DNA of 64,000 nucleotides from an uncultured Sanguibacteroides sp. (GTDB lineage Bacteria; Bacteroidota; Bacteroidia; Bacteroidales; Marinifilaceae): the NCBI RefSeq assembly GCF_900543425.1, contig NZ_UQRQ01000010.1:69938-133937 (forward strand), in the 5' to 3' direction. A model generated the notes under the pieces. It was not told where the DNA came from. It searched no databases and saw only the letters and a program-made list of their open reading frames with translations. The translations under genes and the position numbers were made by a program. Of this stretch, positions 28,577 through 36,444 are shown one piece after another (the stretch's first letter is position 1; every line of letters begins with the position of its first letter).

Positions 28577-28738
28577 TCTTTAAATCTTCTGTAGTGCTAT
28601 TAAAGTATTTACTAAGTATGAGCAGAACTATACAGCAAATATAATTTCAAGTCTTCCGTAGTGCTATTAAAGTTCTTACAATCTAAATAGGTCAAAAACT
28701 GTAAGTATATTTCAAGTCTTCCGTAGTGCTATTAAAGT
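28577..28738 (-). CRISPR. Small CRISPR array D: three repeats, two spacers
   Basis: 30-base repeats start at 28577 (degenerate), 28644 and 28709, a 65-67 bp period. The plus-strand unit begins ATTTCAAGTCTTCCG and ends TAGTGCTATTAAAGT. It shares the ATTTCAA start and general layout with arrays A-C but is a different sequence. Read on the minus strand the repeat ends CTTGAAAT, like a crRNA 5' handle. The leader-like motif lies on the right, so transcription is leftward and the degenerate repeat is the distal one. No cas genes are nearby. Confidence 0.8.
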
Positions 28739-28960
28739 CCATTATAGGTTTCAATATAACAAACTAACAATCAATAAATTAATCTTTCATAACAGTACTT
28801 TTTCATGAGTGTTTTTCAGTCGACCACTAATTCGTAGATTTTACCGGGAGGTCGACGACTTTATTTAACTCGTTTTTTATCAAAACATCAAAGAACTTTT
28901 ATTACCAAATATAATCCCCGTAACCACGCTCAGCCCCCCTTTCATCGGAGGTCGACTTCC
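28739..28960 (-). promoter_or_regulatory. CRISPR leader of array D
   Basis: It contains the GTCGACC (28821), GGTCGAC (28852) and GGTCGAC (28950) boxes with the same 31-bp first spacing as the leaders of arrays A and B, plus the shared ATTTTACCGGGAG and CATCAAAGAACTTTT words. It should hold the promoter and the spacer-acquisition signals. Confidence 0.7.
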
Positions 28961-29058
28961 GCAAACATTTATATAGCCTTAAAGATAGATAAATTATAAA
29001 ACAAACCCAAGCCATTGCAAAACCAAATAAAATTCAAAAGAATTATATACATAAAAAT

Positions 29059-29094
29059 AAGACTTTATCGTTATAAAACAACGTATAAAGTCTT
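29059..29094 (-). terminator. Terminator after the DUF5996 gene
   Basis: AAGACTTTATCGTT and AACGTATAAAGTCTT form a long stem. On the minus strand it is followed by ATTTTTAT. It is 34 bases past the stop at 29128. Confidence 0.7.
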
Positions 29095-29127
29095 ATCAAT
29101 CAATATACAAAAAAGGATTTTCCTTAC

Positions 29128-30036
29128 CTATTTCGAATAACTTAATGGAGTGGTTATCCAATCGTAATTTTTCCAAGGTGACAACTTATTAAAAATAGTC
29201 AATCCGGAATTACAAAACTGTACGACGGCATTCGCCGGATCACTATACGAAAAGGCATCCTCTAGGTTTAAAAAGAACTCCTTCTTAGCCGGAAGGAAGA
29301 AAGCTTTGTCCGGATGAAGCATATCACCATGTCCCTGAATATCTTCAATAAAAGGATAAGGCAAACCGTAAAAAGCGGGTTTTCCGTAATTCACATCTCC
29401 CGGCCAAAACCCACACTCGAAATAACGCTCGTCAAAAGCATGATCCGAAATCGCCTTGTTCATACCGAAAGGAGCCGACTCCCCGCTATACACGATGCAA
29501 GTTAAATCCATCGTTCCGAAATAATAGGCAGGACCATCCACTTTTCCCCGGAAACCGGAAAGAAATTGTCTCATCGCCCCGTAAGCAAAAAGTAAGTTTT
29601 GAAGCCATAATTCAACGGCAGCTTTATCATAGTGATGATGCTTTTTATCCTGATCGAAAGGTATCGGATCGTAAAACTCCTGCGGTTTTACATTAATCTC
29701 GGTGGCCGCACCAATTTGTTCGAGAGCATTCATAAACTGGTGATAATATATAGCTATCGACGTACCGTCTTCCAAAGGTATAGTACGACTCTTTCCTTCT
29801 TCATTATGCATTTCGATTTGATGTTTCCTCAGATTGACAAAAATTTCAAAAGAAGAAGTACTACAAGGAATAATTCCGGAAGATAATCCGTCTATATTCA
29901 TATAAAGACGCACGTGTGCCCATTCCGGACGTTTATGACAACGCTCCAATTTCACCTTCCCCACCATTTGCAGTAAAAGATGAACCAGATCAGCCGTATC
30001 CTGCCACTCTGTATAATTCAAAAATTTCTTATCCAT
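29128..30036 (-). CDS. DUF5996 family protein
   Basis: The 302-residue cytoplasmic protein has no signal peptide. It matches the layout of DUF5996: EWQDTADLVHLLLQMVGKVK at the start, HVRLYMNIDGLSSGIIPCSTSSF, FDQDKKHHHYDKAAV in the middle, and YYFGTMDLTCIVYSG with ECGFWPGD near the C-terminus. The function of the family is unknown. The gene is divergent from the osmoprotectant operon, with an inverted repeat in the shared 180-bp intergenic region, and has its own terminator. Confidence 0.85.
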   Translation of the reverse strand: MDKKFLNYTEWQDTADLVHLLLQMVGKVKLERCHKRPEWAHVRLYMNIDGLSSGIIPCSTSSFEIFVNLRKHQIEMHNEEGKSRTIPLEDGTSIAIYYHQFMNALEQIGAATEINVKPQEFYDPIPFDQDKKHHHYDKAAVELWLQNLLFAYGAMRQFLSGFRGKVDGPAYYFGTMDLTCIVYSGESAPFGMNKAISDHAFDERYFECGFWPGDVNYGKPAFYGLPYPFIEDIQGHGDMLHPDKAFFLPAKKEFFLNLEDAFSYSDPANAVVQFCNSGLTIFNKLSPWKNYDWITTPLSYSK

Positions 30037-30123
30037 AATATCTCATCTAAAATATTTATATATGACTGATTAAACGATAACAATAAAAAATAGTTTTAAC
30101 AGGAGGTAAAATAAAATAAGAGT

Positions 30124-30165
30124 GTTACCCATTTTTTCCTTTATTTAATTTTAAAAAAGGGTAAC
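30124..30165. promoter_or_regulatory. Inverted repeat in divergent promoter region
   Basis: GTTACCC-A-TTTTTT and AAAAAAGGGTAAC are complementary over 13 bases with one bulge. They sit between DUF5996 (leftward) and the osmoprotectant operon (rightward), 50 bases before the ATG at 30216. It is a candidate operator or 5'-UTR hairpin. Confidence 0.5.
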
Positions 30166-30215
30166 AAAACCCCCTCGATATCGTTAAATTCTCCAAGAAC
30201 AATTAACAATATTAT

Positions 30216-31349
30216 ATGATGAAAAACAAATATTTCTATTTCATAAGTTGTATGTTGCTGGTAACCTTATCCCTGCATGCAACAGAAAAAGAGAAACCGA
30301 AATTCAAATTAGGAGGTGCATTGCGTTTTAACTACAATTTCTCGGACTGGAATAAAGGACACCGGGATAGAGGCGGAGATTTCGGTTTTGACGTATTGAG
30401 ATTCACGCTCGCCGGATCCTATAAAAATATCCTGTTAGACGCAGATTATCGTTTTTATAGCAAAGATTACGGCGGACCAATGCTAAAATACGGTTGGATC
30501 GGTTATCAATTTAATCCGGAAAACCAGCTGCAAGTCGGTTTAACCGGGGTTCCGTTCGGGATCCAACCCATCGGTTCCCACAATTTTTTCCTACAAATCA
30601 CCTATTACGTGGGTCTGGAGGACGATTCGGACATGGGAATCAAATTCGTTCATAAAGGAGAAAAATGGGACTATGCCATTGCCTTCTTCAAAAATGCCGA
30701 TGAACTCTTGTTCGGCTCGGATTCGGAAGTGACGGACGATCGATACGGCTACGACGTGGCAGGGCGCAATAAAGAGATCAACCAATTCAACCTGCAAGCT
30801 TTTTATAAATGGGGAACCCATACTTTAAATAAATTCGGGGGATCCGCCGAATTCGGACAACTCTATAATTTAGACACCCGCAATAACGGAACTCACTACG
30901 CTCTGGCTCTGCATTACGAGCTATACTGGAAAAAATTGAGCCTGAAAACGCAGTTGACGACTTATGCCATGTATCCCAAAAACAAAGAAGGAGAAACCAG
31001 AGATGTCATTACCATGACGGCCTACGGAGCCCCCTACCTTGTAGCCGCTAAGGCTAATATCTACACAATCGGTGCCGGGTATACTTTTGATATCGATTCG
31101 AAGTTAATTGAAAAAATACAAGTGTATAACGATTTCGGTTGCCTGCAAAAATGGGACAAACTGCTGAAAAACAGTTACCAGAACGTGACCGGATTCTTGG
31201 TCGTAGCCGGACCGGTATGGTTGTATGTAGACTATGCCTTGGGTAAAAACCACGCTTGGTTAGGGCCCGATTGGAACGGCTTTGGTCCCGGAGGAGCAAG
31301 CGAATCATGGCACGCTCGTTTTAATATGAATATCGGATACTATTTTTAA
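30216..31349 (+). CDS. Porin-like outer-membrane beta-barrel protein of the osmoprotectant operon
   Basis: The 377-residue precursor has a signal peptide (FYFISCMLLVTLSLHATEK). The mature protein is a beta-barrel of alternating aromatic strands (RFNYNFSDW, GWIGYQFNPENQLQVGLTG, WLYVDYALGKNHAW) with a C-terminal NMNIGYYF ending in Phe, the outer-membrane insertion signal. It begins the operon and lies 11 bp before the permease gene. This suggests a dedicated outer-membrane entry route for the same small zwitterionic substrate. No named family is recognised with certainty. Confidence 0.8.
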   Translation: MMKNKYFYFISCMLLVTLSLHATEKEKPKFKLGGALRFNYNFSDWNKGHRDRGGDFGFDVLRFTLAGSYKNILLDADYRFYSKDYGGPMLKYGWIGYQFNPENQLQVGLTGVPFGIQPIGSHNFFLQITYYVGLEDDSDMGIKFVHKGEKWDYAIAFFKNADELLFGSDSEVTDDRYGYDVAGRNKEINQFNLQAFYKWGTHTLNKFGGSAEFGQLYNLDTRNNGTHYALALHYELYWKKLSLKTQLTTYAMYPKNKEGETRDVITMTAYGAPYLVAAKANIYTIGAGYTFDIDSKLIEKIQVYNDFGCLQKWDKLLKNSYQNVTGFLVVAGPVWLYVDYALGKNHAWLGPDWNGFGPGGASESWHARFNMNIGYYF

Positions 31350-31360
31350 TCAAACAACAT

Positions 31361-32002
31361 ATGATCAAAGAATTATATCATCTTTATGTCGGTCGATGGC
31401 ATTTCTTTTTAGACCTGACCCTACAACACATCGAAATCTCTGTTATCTCGATCGTGTTGGCCACTATCATAGGATTGGGACTAGGAATTTTTATCAGTCA
31501 ATGTAAACGGAGCTCTTCTACCGTTTTGGGAATTACCAATTTTATCTATACTATTCCCTCCATTGCCCTTTTCGGTTTTTTAATTCCTTTTTCGGGGATA
31601 GGCGATACAACGGCTATCGTTGCCCTGACCGTCTATGCCCTACTCCCCATGGTACGCAATACCTACACGGGAATCATCGGAATCGACAAAGAGATCACCG
31701 AAGCAGCCAAAGGAATGGGAAGTACTCCCTTTCAAATTTTATACAAGATAGAACTTCCTCTCGCCTTTCCCATTATTCTCTCAGGTATTCGCAATATGGT
31801 CGTCATGACCATCGCCCTGGCCGGAATCGCAGCCTTTATCGGAGCCGGAGGACTGGGAGTAGCCATCTACCGGGGAATAACTACCAATAACTCGGCCATG
31901 ACCGTAGCAGGCAGTTTGTTGATTGCCGTTTTGGCCTTATTAGCGGACTGGGGAGTAGGACGCTACGAAAAATACATCAAAAGAAAACGTAAACTAATTT
32001 GA
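31361..32002 (+). CDS. ABC transporter permease, glycine betaine/choline/osmoprotectant type (OpuCB/ProW-like)
   Basis: The 213-residue inner-membrane protein has about six helices and the EAA coupling loop (ITEAAKGMGSTPFQILYKIELP) that contacts the ATPase. FIYTIPSIALFGFLIP and GAGGLGVAIYRGIT are hallmark motifs of the osmoprotectant permeases. It is the second gene of the operon and is followed 6 bp later by the binding protein. Confidence 0.93.
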   Translation: MIKELYHLYVGRWHFFLDLTLQHIEISVISIVLATIIGLGLGIFISQCKRSSSTVLGITNFIYTIPSIALFGFLIPFSGIGDTTAIVALTVYALLPMVRNTYTGIIGIDKEITEAAKGMGSTPFQILYKIELPLAFPIILSGIRNMVVMTIALAGIAAFIGAGGLGVAIYRGITTNNSAMTVAGSLLIAVLALLADWGVGRYEKYIKRKRKLI

Positions 32003-32008
32003 TCGACC

Positions 32009-32911
32009 ATGAAAAATTCATTTATATCCATAGCCCTAAGCTTTATATTGCTTTATAGCTGTAATACGTCCAATAATACGATCCATATCGCCACCAAACC
32101 CATGACGGAACAATTCATCCTCGGTGAAATGTTAGGATTGCTCATAGAAGAAAATTCCGATCTGCACGTGAAAATCACAAAGGGGATCGGAGGAGGTACC
32201 AGCAATATCCATCCCGCCATCGTGAAGGGAGATTTCGACCTGTATCCCGAATACACGGGAACCGGATGGTTGGTTATCCTGAAAAAAGACTCTTTGCTTC
32301 CTCCGGACGAGTTGTACTCGGCCCTGCAAAAAGAGTACCTCGATAAATATCATCTCCGCTGGATCGGCCGATACGGTTTTAATAACGCCTACAGTTTAGC
32401 CGTAAGCAACGATAACGCTCAAAAATACGATCTGAAAACTTATTCCGACCTAACCCGGTATCCCGGTCAATTCGTTTTCGGGGCGGAATACGATTTCTTT
32501 GAAATTCACGACGGATACGATGCCCTGTGTAAGTTCTACGACCTGAAATTTAAAAAGACCATGGACATGGACATCGGTTTAAAATACGAGGCGATTAAGT
32601 CGAATAAAATCGACGTGATGAACATATTCACAACCGACGGACAGTTAAGCGGTGCCAATCTTACGGTGCTAAAAGACGACAAAAATTTTTTCCCCACCTA
32701 CTATTGTGCCACGGTTGTCCGGGAAGAGACACTAAAAGAACACCCGGAATTAAAGAAAATATTGATGTTGATGGACGGTATACTAACCGACCAGGAGATG
32801 GCAGATCTGAATTACCAAGTTGAAATCGCCGGAAACTCGGAACGGGATGTTGCCGCTAATTTTCTACAAAGCAAAGGATTAATCAAAAAAGATAAAAGCC
32901 ATGGAAAATGA
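32009..32911 (+). CDS. Osmoprotectant ABC transporter substrate-binding lipoprotein (OpuCC-like)
   Basis: The 300-residue protein has a lipoprotein signal (ISIALSFILLYSCN, lipid-modified Cys). A type II periplasmic binding domain follows with TIHIATKPMTEQFILGEMLG, GIGGGTSNIHPAIVKGDFDL, YPEYTGTGW and a later FPTYYCATVVRE. The YPEYTGT motif is diagnostic for quaternary-amine binding proteins of the OpuC/ProX type. It overlaps the ATPase gene by 11 bp, so the products are probably made together. Confidence 0.93.
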   Translation: MKNSFISIALSFILLYSCNTSNNTIHIATKPMTEQFILGEMLGLLIEENSDLHVKITKGIGGGTSNIHPAIVKGDFDLYPEYTGTGWLVILKKDSLLPPDELYSALQKEYLDKYHLRWIGRYGFNNAYSLAVSNDNAQKYDLKTYSDLTRYPGQFVFGAEYDFFEIHDGYDALCKFYDLKFKKTMDMDIGLKYEAIKSNKIDVMNIFTTDGQLSGANLTVLKDDKNFFPTYYCATVVREETLKEHPELKKILMLMDGILTDQEMADLNYQVEIAGNSERDVAANFLQSKGLIKKDKSHGK

Positions 32912-33632
32912 AACAGTCATCCGGTTTGAGCACGTCTCGAAAACCTACGGGGAACACCAGGTGCTGGCAGACTTTAACCTGGAAATCAAAAAAGGCGAAT
33001 TCCTGACCATTATCGGCACCTCCGGTTCCGGAAAGACAACCGTATTAAAGCTCATCAACGGCCTGTTGGCCCCAACTTACGGGTCGGTCTATGTAAACGG
33101 AAAAGATATCATAAAAGAGGACCAGACCCTGCTTCGTAGAAATATCGGCTACGTAATTCAGGGGATCGGGCTCTTCCCTCACATGACTATTCGTAAAAAC
33201 ATTGCCTATGTACCCAGCCTACTGAACCACAGAGATAAAGAAAAAACCAAGAGAGCAGTAGAACGACTCATCCGGGTCGTGGGTTTGGAGCAGGAGATGC
33301 TCGATCGTCACCCTGCCGAACTCTCCGGAGGTCAGCGTCAACGAGTAGGCATAGCCCGGGCCTTGGCCGCCAACCCGAATATCTTACTCATGGATGAACC
33401 TTTCGGGGCCGTAGACGAAATCACGCGTAAAATGTTGCAGAACGAAATTATCCGTATTCACAAAGAACTGGGAGTAACTATCGTTTTCGTGACCCACGAT
33501 ATCAAAGAAGCCCTGAAATTAGGAACACGCGTATTGGTAATGAACAAAGGAAAGATCGAACAGGACGGAACACCGGAAGAGATAGAAAAAACACCCGCTA
33601 CTCCTTTTGTAAAGGAATTAATCGGAGGATAA
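32901..33632 (+). CDS. Osmoprotectant ABC transporter ATP-binding protein (OpuCA/ProV-like)
   Basis: The 243-residue ATPase has Walker A GTSGSGKTTV, Q-loop GYVIQGIGLFPHMTI, signature LSGGQRQRVGIARAL, Walker B ILLMDEPFGAVDEITR and H-loop VTHDIKEALKLG. GLFPHMTIRKNI is typical of betaine/choline importers. It lacks the C-terminal CBS domains found in many OpuCA and ProV proteins that sense ionic strength. Last gene of the operon; its 3' end overlaps the convergent restriction gene by 15 bp. Confidence 0.95.
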   Translation: MENETVIRFEHVSKTYGEHQVLADFNLEIKKGEFLTIIGTSGSGKTTVLKLINGLLAPTYGSVYVNGKDIIKEDQTLLRRNIGYVIQGIGLFPHMTIRKNIAYVPSLLNHRDKEKTKRAVERLIRVVGLEQEMLDRHPAELSGGQRQRVGIARALAANPNILLMDEPFGAVDEITRKMLQNEIIRIHKELGVTIVFVTHDIKEALKLGTRVLVMNKGKIEQDGTPEEIEKTPATPFVKELIGG

Positions 33633-34682
33633 AACTTCACACAATAACTCTCGCATAGGGAAACCGTTCTCCAACTGTTTCCCTATATACCCCGTTACCC
33701 GGTCTGCCCAGACAGTAAACCTGTCTTTCCCCTTCACATCTCTCCCCCAGAAATCACTCAATTCCGTCTCATCCGCCGACAGGATAAGCTGTTTTATCAA
33801 AAGTAAATTCTCACACAAACGATAGACGGACTTCGGTATTCCCTCGTAACGAACCGACCGATAGACAATGCTCTCCTGCCCTCCTGCCGAAAAAATATCC
33901 CGAACATTGGGACATACAATAGCCTCCCGGGTAGATAACCACACGGCAAAACGATTAAACTTATCCTTATGCTTACTCAATAATTCCGGGAAAAAACAAA
34001 ATCCTTTTATCATATAAACATTCCGTTCTTCCGGTGTCAGATTATTCCATAACCGGATCACCATTCCCGTCGCAGAAGGGGCTGATTCCGTATCCAACCA
34101 CCACAACTCTTCCCCCGGTTTCAATTTAGAGCGATAGTAACTCAAAATGGTTCGGATAGGTGTCGTTTGCTGACGCAATTCATCGTAAGAAATCCCCATC
34201 TTATCGAATATCGTCTCTCCCGAAAGCAAATTCATATCGATCGCGTACCGGGGCGAGTGAGTGACAACCACTTCCGGCAGACACTCTTCATATAGCCGGC
34301 ATTTAAATTCTATCGGTTCGCACATCTTGCCGAACAACATGTATATCCGTTCCACTCCCCCCACCCGGGTTCCCTCGGCTACACTACTTCCTGTCGATTT
34401 CCAGTGATTCGCCTGAGTCGTCTTGACCTCTATACCGAAATATCCTTGTATCACGATATCGGGAAAACGTTGTCCCGAAACCAACTCTATATCATTTTCA
34501 AACGGGGTACCAACGGCACATTCGCGAAGGACATCTACAACCTTCCCCTCCAAACGGTTACCCAAAAGTTTCTTGTAATGTTCAGGTTGCTCCCTTGCTT
34601 CGGTCCGTAACACCCGAAGTACCCGCTCGATCAAAAGCTCAAAAGCTTTTATATCCGGCTCCTGACACCACAAAGATTTCAT
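33618..34682 (-). CDS. Type II restriction endonuclease (PD-(D/E)xK)
   Basis: The 354-residue protein is paired with a cytosine-5 methyltransferase one base upstream. The catalytic core is visible as QRFPDIVIQGYFGIEVKTTQ: D75, E85 and K87 in the PD...ExK arrangement. No match to a named enzyme can be made by eye, so the recognition site is unknown; it should equal that of the methyltransferase. The gene runs against the osmoprotectant ATPase and overlaps its end. Confidence 0.85.
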   Translation of the reverse strand: MKSLWCQEPDIKAFELLIERVLRVLRTEAREQPEHYKKLLGNRLEGKVVDVLRECAVGTPFENDIELVSGQRFPDIVIQGYFGIEVKTTQANHWKSTGSSVAEGTRVGGVERIYMLFGKMCEPIEFKCRLYEECLPEVVVTHSPRYAIDMNLLSGETIFDKMGISYDELRQQTTPIRTILSYYRSKLKPGEELWWLDTESAPSATGMVIRLWNNLTPEERNVYMIKGFCFFPELLSKHKDKFNRFAVWLSTREAIVCPNVRDIFSAGGQESIVYRSVRYEGIPKSVYRLCENLLLIKQLILSADETELSDFWGRDVKGKDRFTVWADRVTGYIGKQLENGFPMRELLCEVLSSD

Positions 34683-34683
34683 A

Positions 34684-35970
34684 CTATTCGAAATAAAGAT
34701 TCCACAATGATTCTATACGCCGGGCAATATGATAAGCAAGTAAAGGAGGTACCGCATTCCCGATAATCTTATAAGCCGCAGAAGGACTCAAGACGAATTG
34801 ACGGGCTTTCCCCTCCTTGGGTATCACGAACTCGTAATCAGGCGGAAAGGTCTGAATCAAAGCACACTCCCTCGGTGTCAAACGTCTCTCTTTCAATCCC
34901 CGTTTTAACTCTCTATCCATTTGCCCGCCATGCTCTTTCGATAAACGGCGGTATTCTATGTTACCGTGATGCTCGGCCCGGATTGTCGGACCAATGCCTT
35001 GAATATCCACTTCGGTCTGTCCCTGACAATGCGTTCCCATAAATTTCGCCCGGGAATAATACATCTGAGAAGGATCGTGGCTCTCCTCCGGCTCTTTCAG
35101 ACCGGCAAATACCTTGGCCAAGGTCTGTGGTTTAGCCAGCTCTTTATTCCTCTCGTCGTGAAAGGCATGACTCACCTTCGGGTAAGGATTATAATTATCC
35201 GGAACTGTTTTTTGTATTAATGCCTGCAAAGCTTCCTCTTTTAAGGCCGACTTTCGAATGCCGATAAAAATCACCCGTTCCCGGGATTGCGGCACGCCGT
35301 AATCGGCAGCATGCAATACCTGAGGTTCCAGCACGATATACCCGTGCTCGTCAGCCATGGAAAAATCGTGTTGGATAATCTCTTTCACATTCGAGAGATT
35401 GACTAACCCTTTTACATTCTCGGCAATAAATATCTTAGGCTTGGTTATCGAGATGACCTCTTTCATCCACATGTATAACTTCCCCCGGGTTTCTTCCGTG
35501 GCCATCTCCCCTTCAATGATGCGTCCGTTATGGTCTTTACGGGAATTAAATCCTTTTCGCTTTCCGGCTACGCTAAAATCCTGACAAGGAAATCCGCCTG
35601 TCACCACATCCACATTCTCCGGAAAAACTTGCTCACCCGCCCGGTGGCGTTTCACTAAATCCACAATACTCTCGTTCCTGTAAATTTCCTGCGAATAGCC
35701 GTACTTTTTAAAATAATACACCCAGGCAGTCCTCGCCTCCCTCAAAATATCATTGGCAAAAACCAATTCGAAACGGGTTGGTTTCAATTTCACAAAATTT
35801 CCTTTCCCCCTACTCGCCACAAAATCAGGATTTCTCGCTTCACACAAACTATCCTTGTGAACCGAAAATCCGCCTTCCCATCCTAAATCCATACCTCCGC
35901 ATCCGGAAAATAACGAAAGGACACGAATCTTTTTACCTTCATTTCCTGCATCCACAGAAGAGACTCCCAT
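34684..35970 (-). CDS. DNA (cytosine-5)-methyltransferase of a type II R-M system
   Basis: The 428-residue protein shows the ordered m5C motifs: I LSLFSGCGGMDLGWEGGF, IV TGGFPCQDFS with catalytic Cys129, VI FIAENVKGLV, VIII QSRERVIFIGIR, IX RRLTPRECALIQTFP and X YKIIGNAVPPLLA. It protects host DNA from the endonuclease encoded just downstream. The gene is the first of the pair, which allows methylation before restriction appears. Upstream on the same strand are CRISPR-repeat-like elements. Confidence 0.95.
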   Translation of the reverse strand: MGVSSVDAGNEGKKIRVLSLFSGCGGMDLGWEGGFSVHKDSLCEARNPDFVASRGKGNFVKLKPTRFELVFANDILREARTAWVYYFKKYGYSQEIYRNESIVDLVKRHRAGEQVFPENVDVVTGGFPCQDFSVAGKRKGFNSRKDHNGRIIEGEMATEETRGKLYMWMKEVISITKPKIFIAENVKGLVNLSNVKEIIQHDFSMADEHGYIVLEPQVLHAADYGVPQSRERVIFIGIRKSALKEEALQALIQKTVPDNYNPYPKVSHAFHDERNKELAKPQTLAKVFAGLKEPEESHDPSQMYYSRAKFMGTHCQGQTEVDIQGIGPTIRAEHHGNIEYRRLSKEHGGQMDRELKRGLKERRLTPRECALIQTFPPDYEFVIPKEGKARQFVLSPSAAYKIIGNAVPPLLAYHIARRIESLWNLYFE

Positions 35971-36053
35971 ATCTGATTCCCCTATATATTATGTTTTTAC
36001 TTCACTTAATACAACACATCGATAGAACAAATTTCGATCTGTTTCAAAACTAT

Positions 36054-36212
36054 ATTTCAAGTATTCGGTAGTGCAACAAATAAGAAAGATACCCCCACGG
36101 TGGAACGATCGAGTATCTTATTTCAAATCTTATTGGTACAATTAAAAATACTTCATATTTTGAAATAGAAATAATATCACTTATTTCAATTTCATTCGAT
36201 ACAATCACGACA
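36054..36212 (-). CRISPR. Fossil CRISPR repeats upstream of the R-M operon
   Basis: A copy at 36054-36083 (ATTTCAAGTATTCGGTAGTGC...) matches 19 of the first 21 bases of the array D repeat. A second at 36120-36149 (ATTTCAAATCTTATTGGTAC, then AATTAAAAAT) resembles the array A repeat with a one-base gap. The spacing is 66 bp, exactly one CRISPR period. A weaker third sits at 36183. No leader boxes are seen. This is a decayed array or a small CRISPR-like RNA gene, oriented with the methyltransferase 84 bp downstream. Confidence 0.5.
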
Positions 36213-36386
36213 AAAATAGTAAAATAATTTTCAATTCCATTCCACATAATACAACGAACAATTATCTGAAAGAATATCGAGAGACATCCCGGATAGATTT
36301 CAACTCTTTCTCGTTCATCTGCCCATAAATAAAATCCATCGACCACCCGAAGCACATTACAATCATTATTTTTTATAACCAAAAAA
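36213..36386. other. AT-rich intergenic, no gene supported
   Basis: A 119-codon open frame crosses this stretch, but it has atypical composition and no start context, and runs through the fossil repeats. Nothing else is seen. Confidence 0.5.
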
Positions 36387-36419
36387 TCGTTCCGGAAACG
36401 ATACAACATCCCGGAACGA
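36387..36419 (-). terminator. Terminator of the first SusCD operon
   Basis: TCGTTCCGG and CCGGAACGA form a 9-bp stem. Read leftward it is followed by TTTTTTGG. It is 26 bases past the stop of the PKD-like gene. Confidence 0.8.
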
Positions 36420-36444
36420 TTCCAACACTACTTAGTAAAAAGAT

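Noticed and set aside
36084..36119. Match of the pseudo-spacer start (AAGATACTCGAT) to 3226-3237 in the MFS gene
   Set aside because: A 12-base match is weak in 64 kb on two strands, and there is no functional reason for that target.
36226..36256. A fourth fossil repeat (ATTTTCAATTCCATTCC)
   Set aside because: It is only ~44 bp from the previous candidate, off the 66-bp period, and the match is short. AT-rich chance similarity is likely.
36050..36409. 119-codon minus-strand open frame after the methyltransferase promoter region
   Set aside because: It crosses the fossil CRISPR repeats and the terminator, has no family features, and its composition looks like translated intergenic AT-rich DNA.
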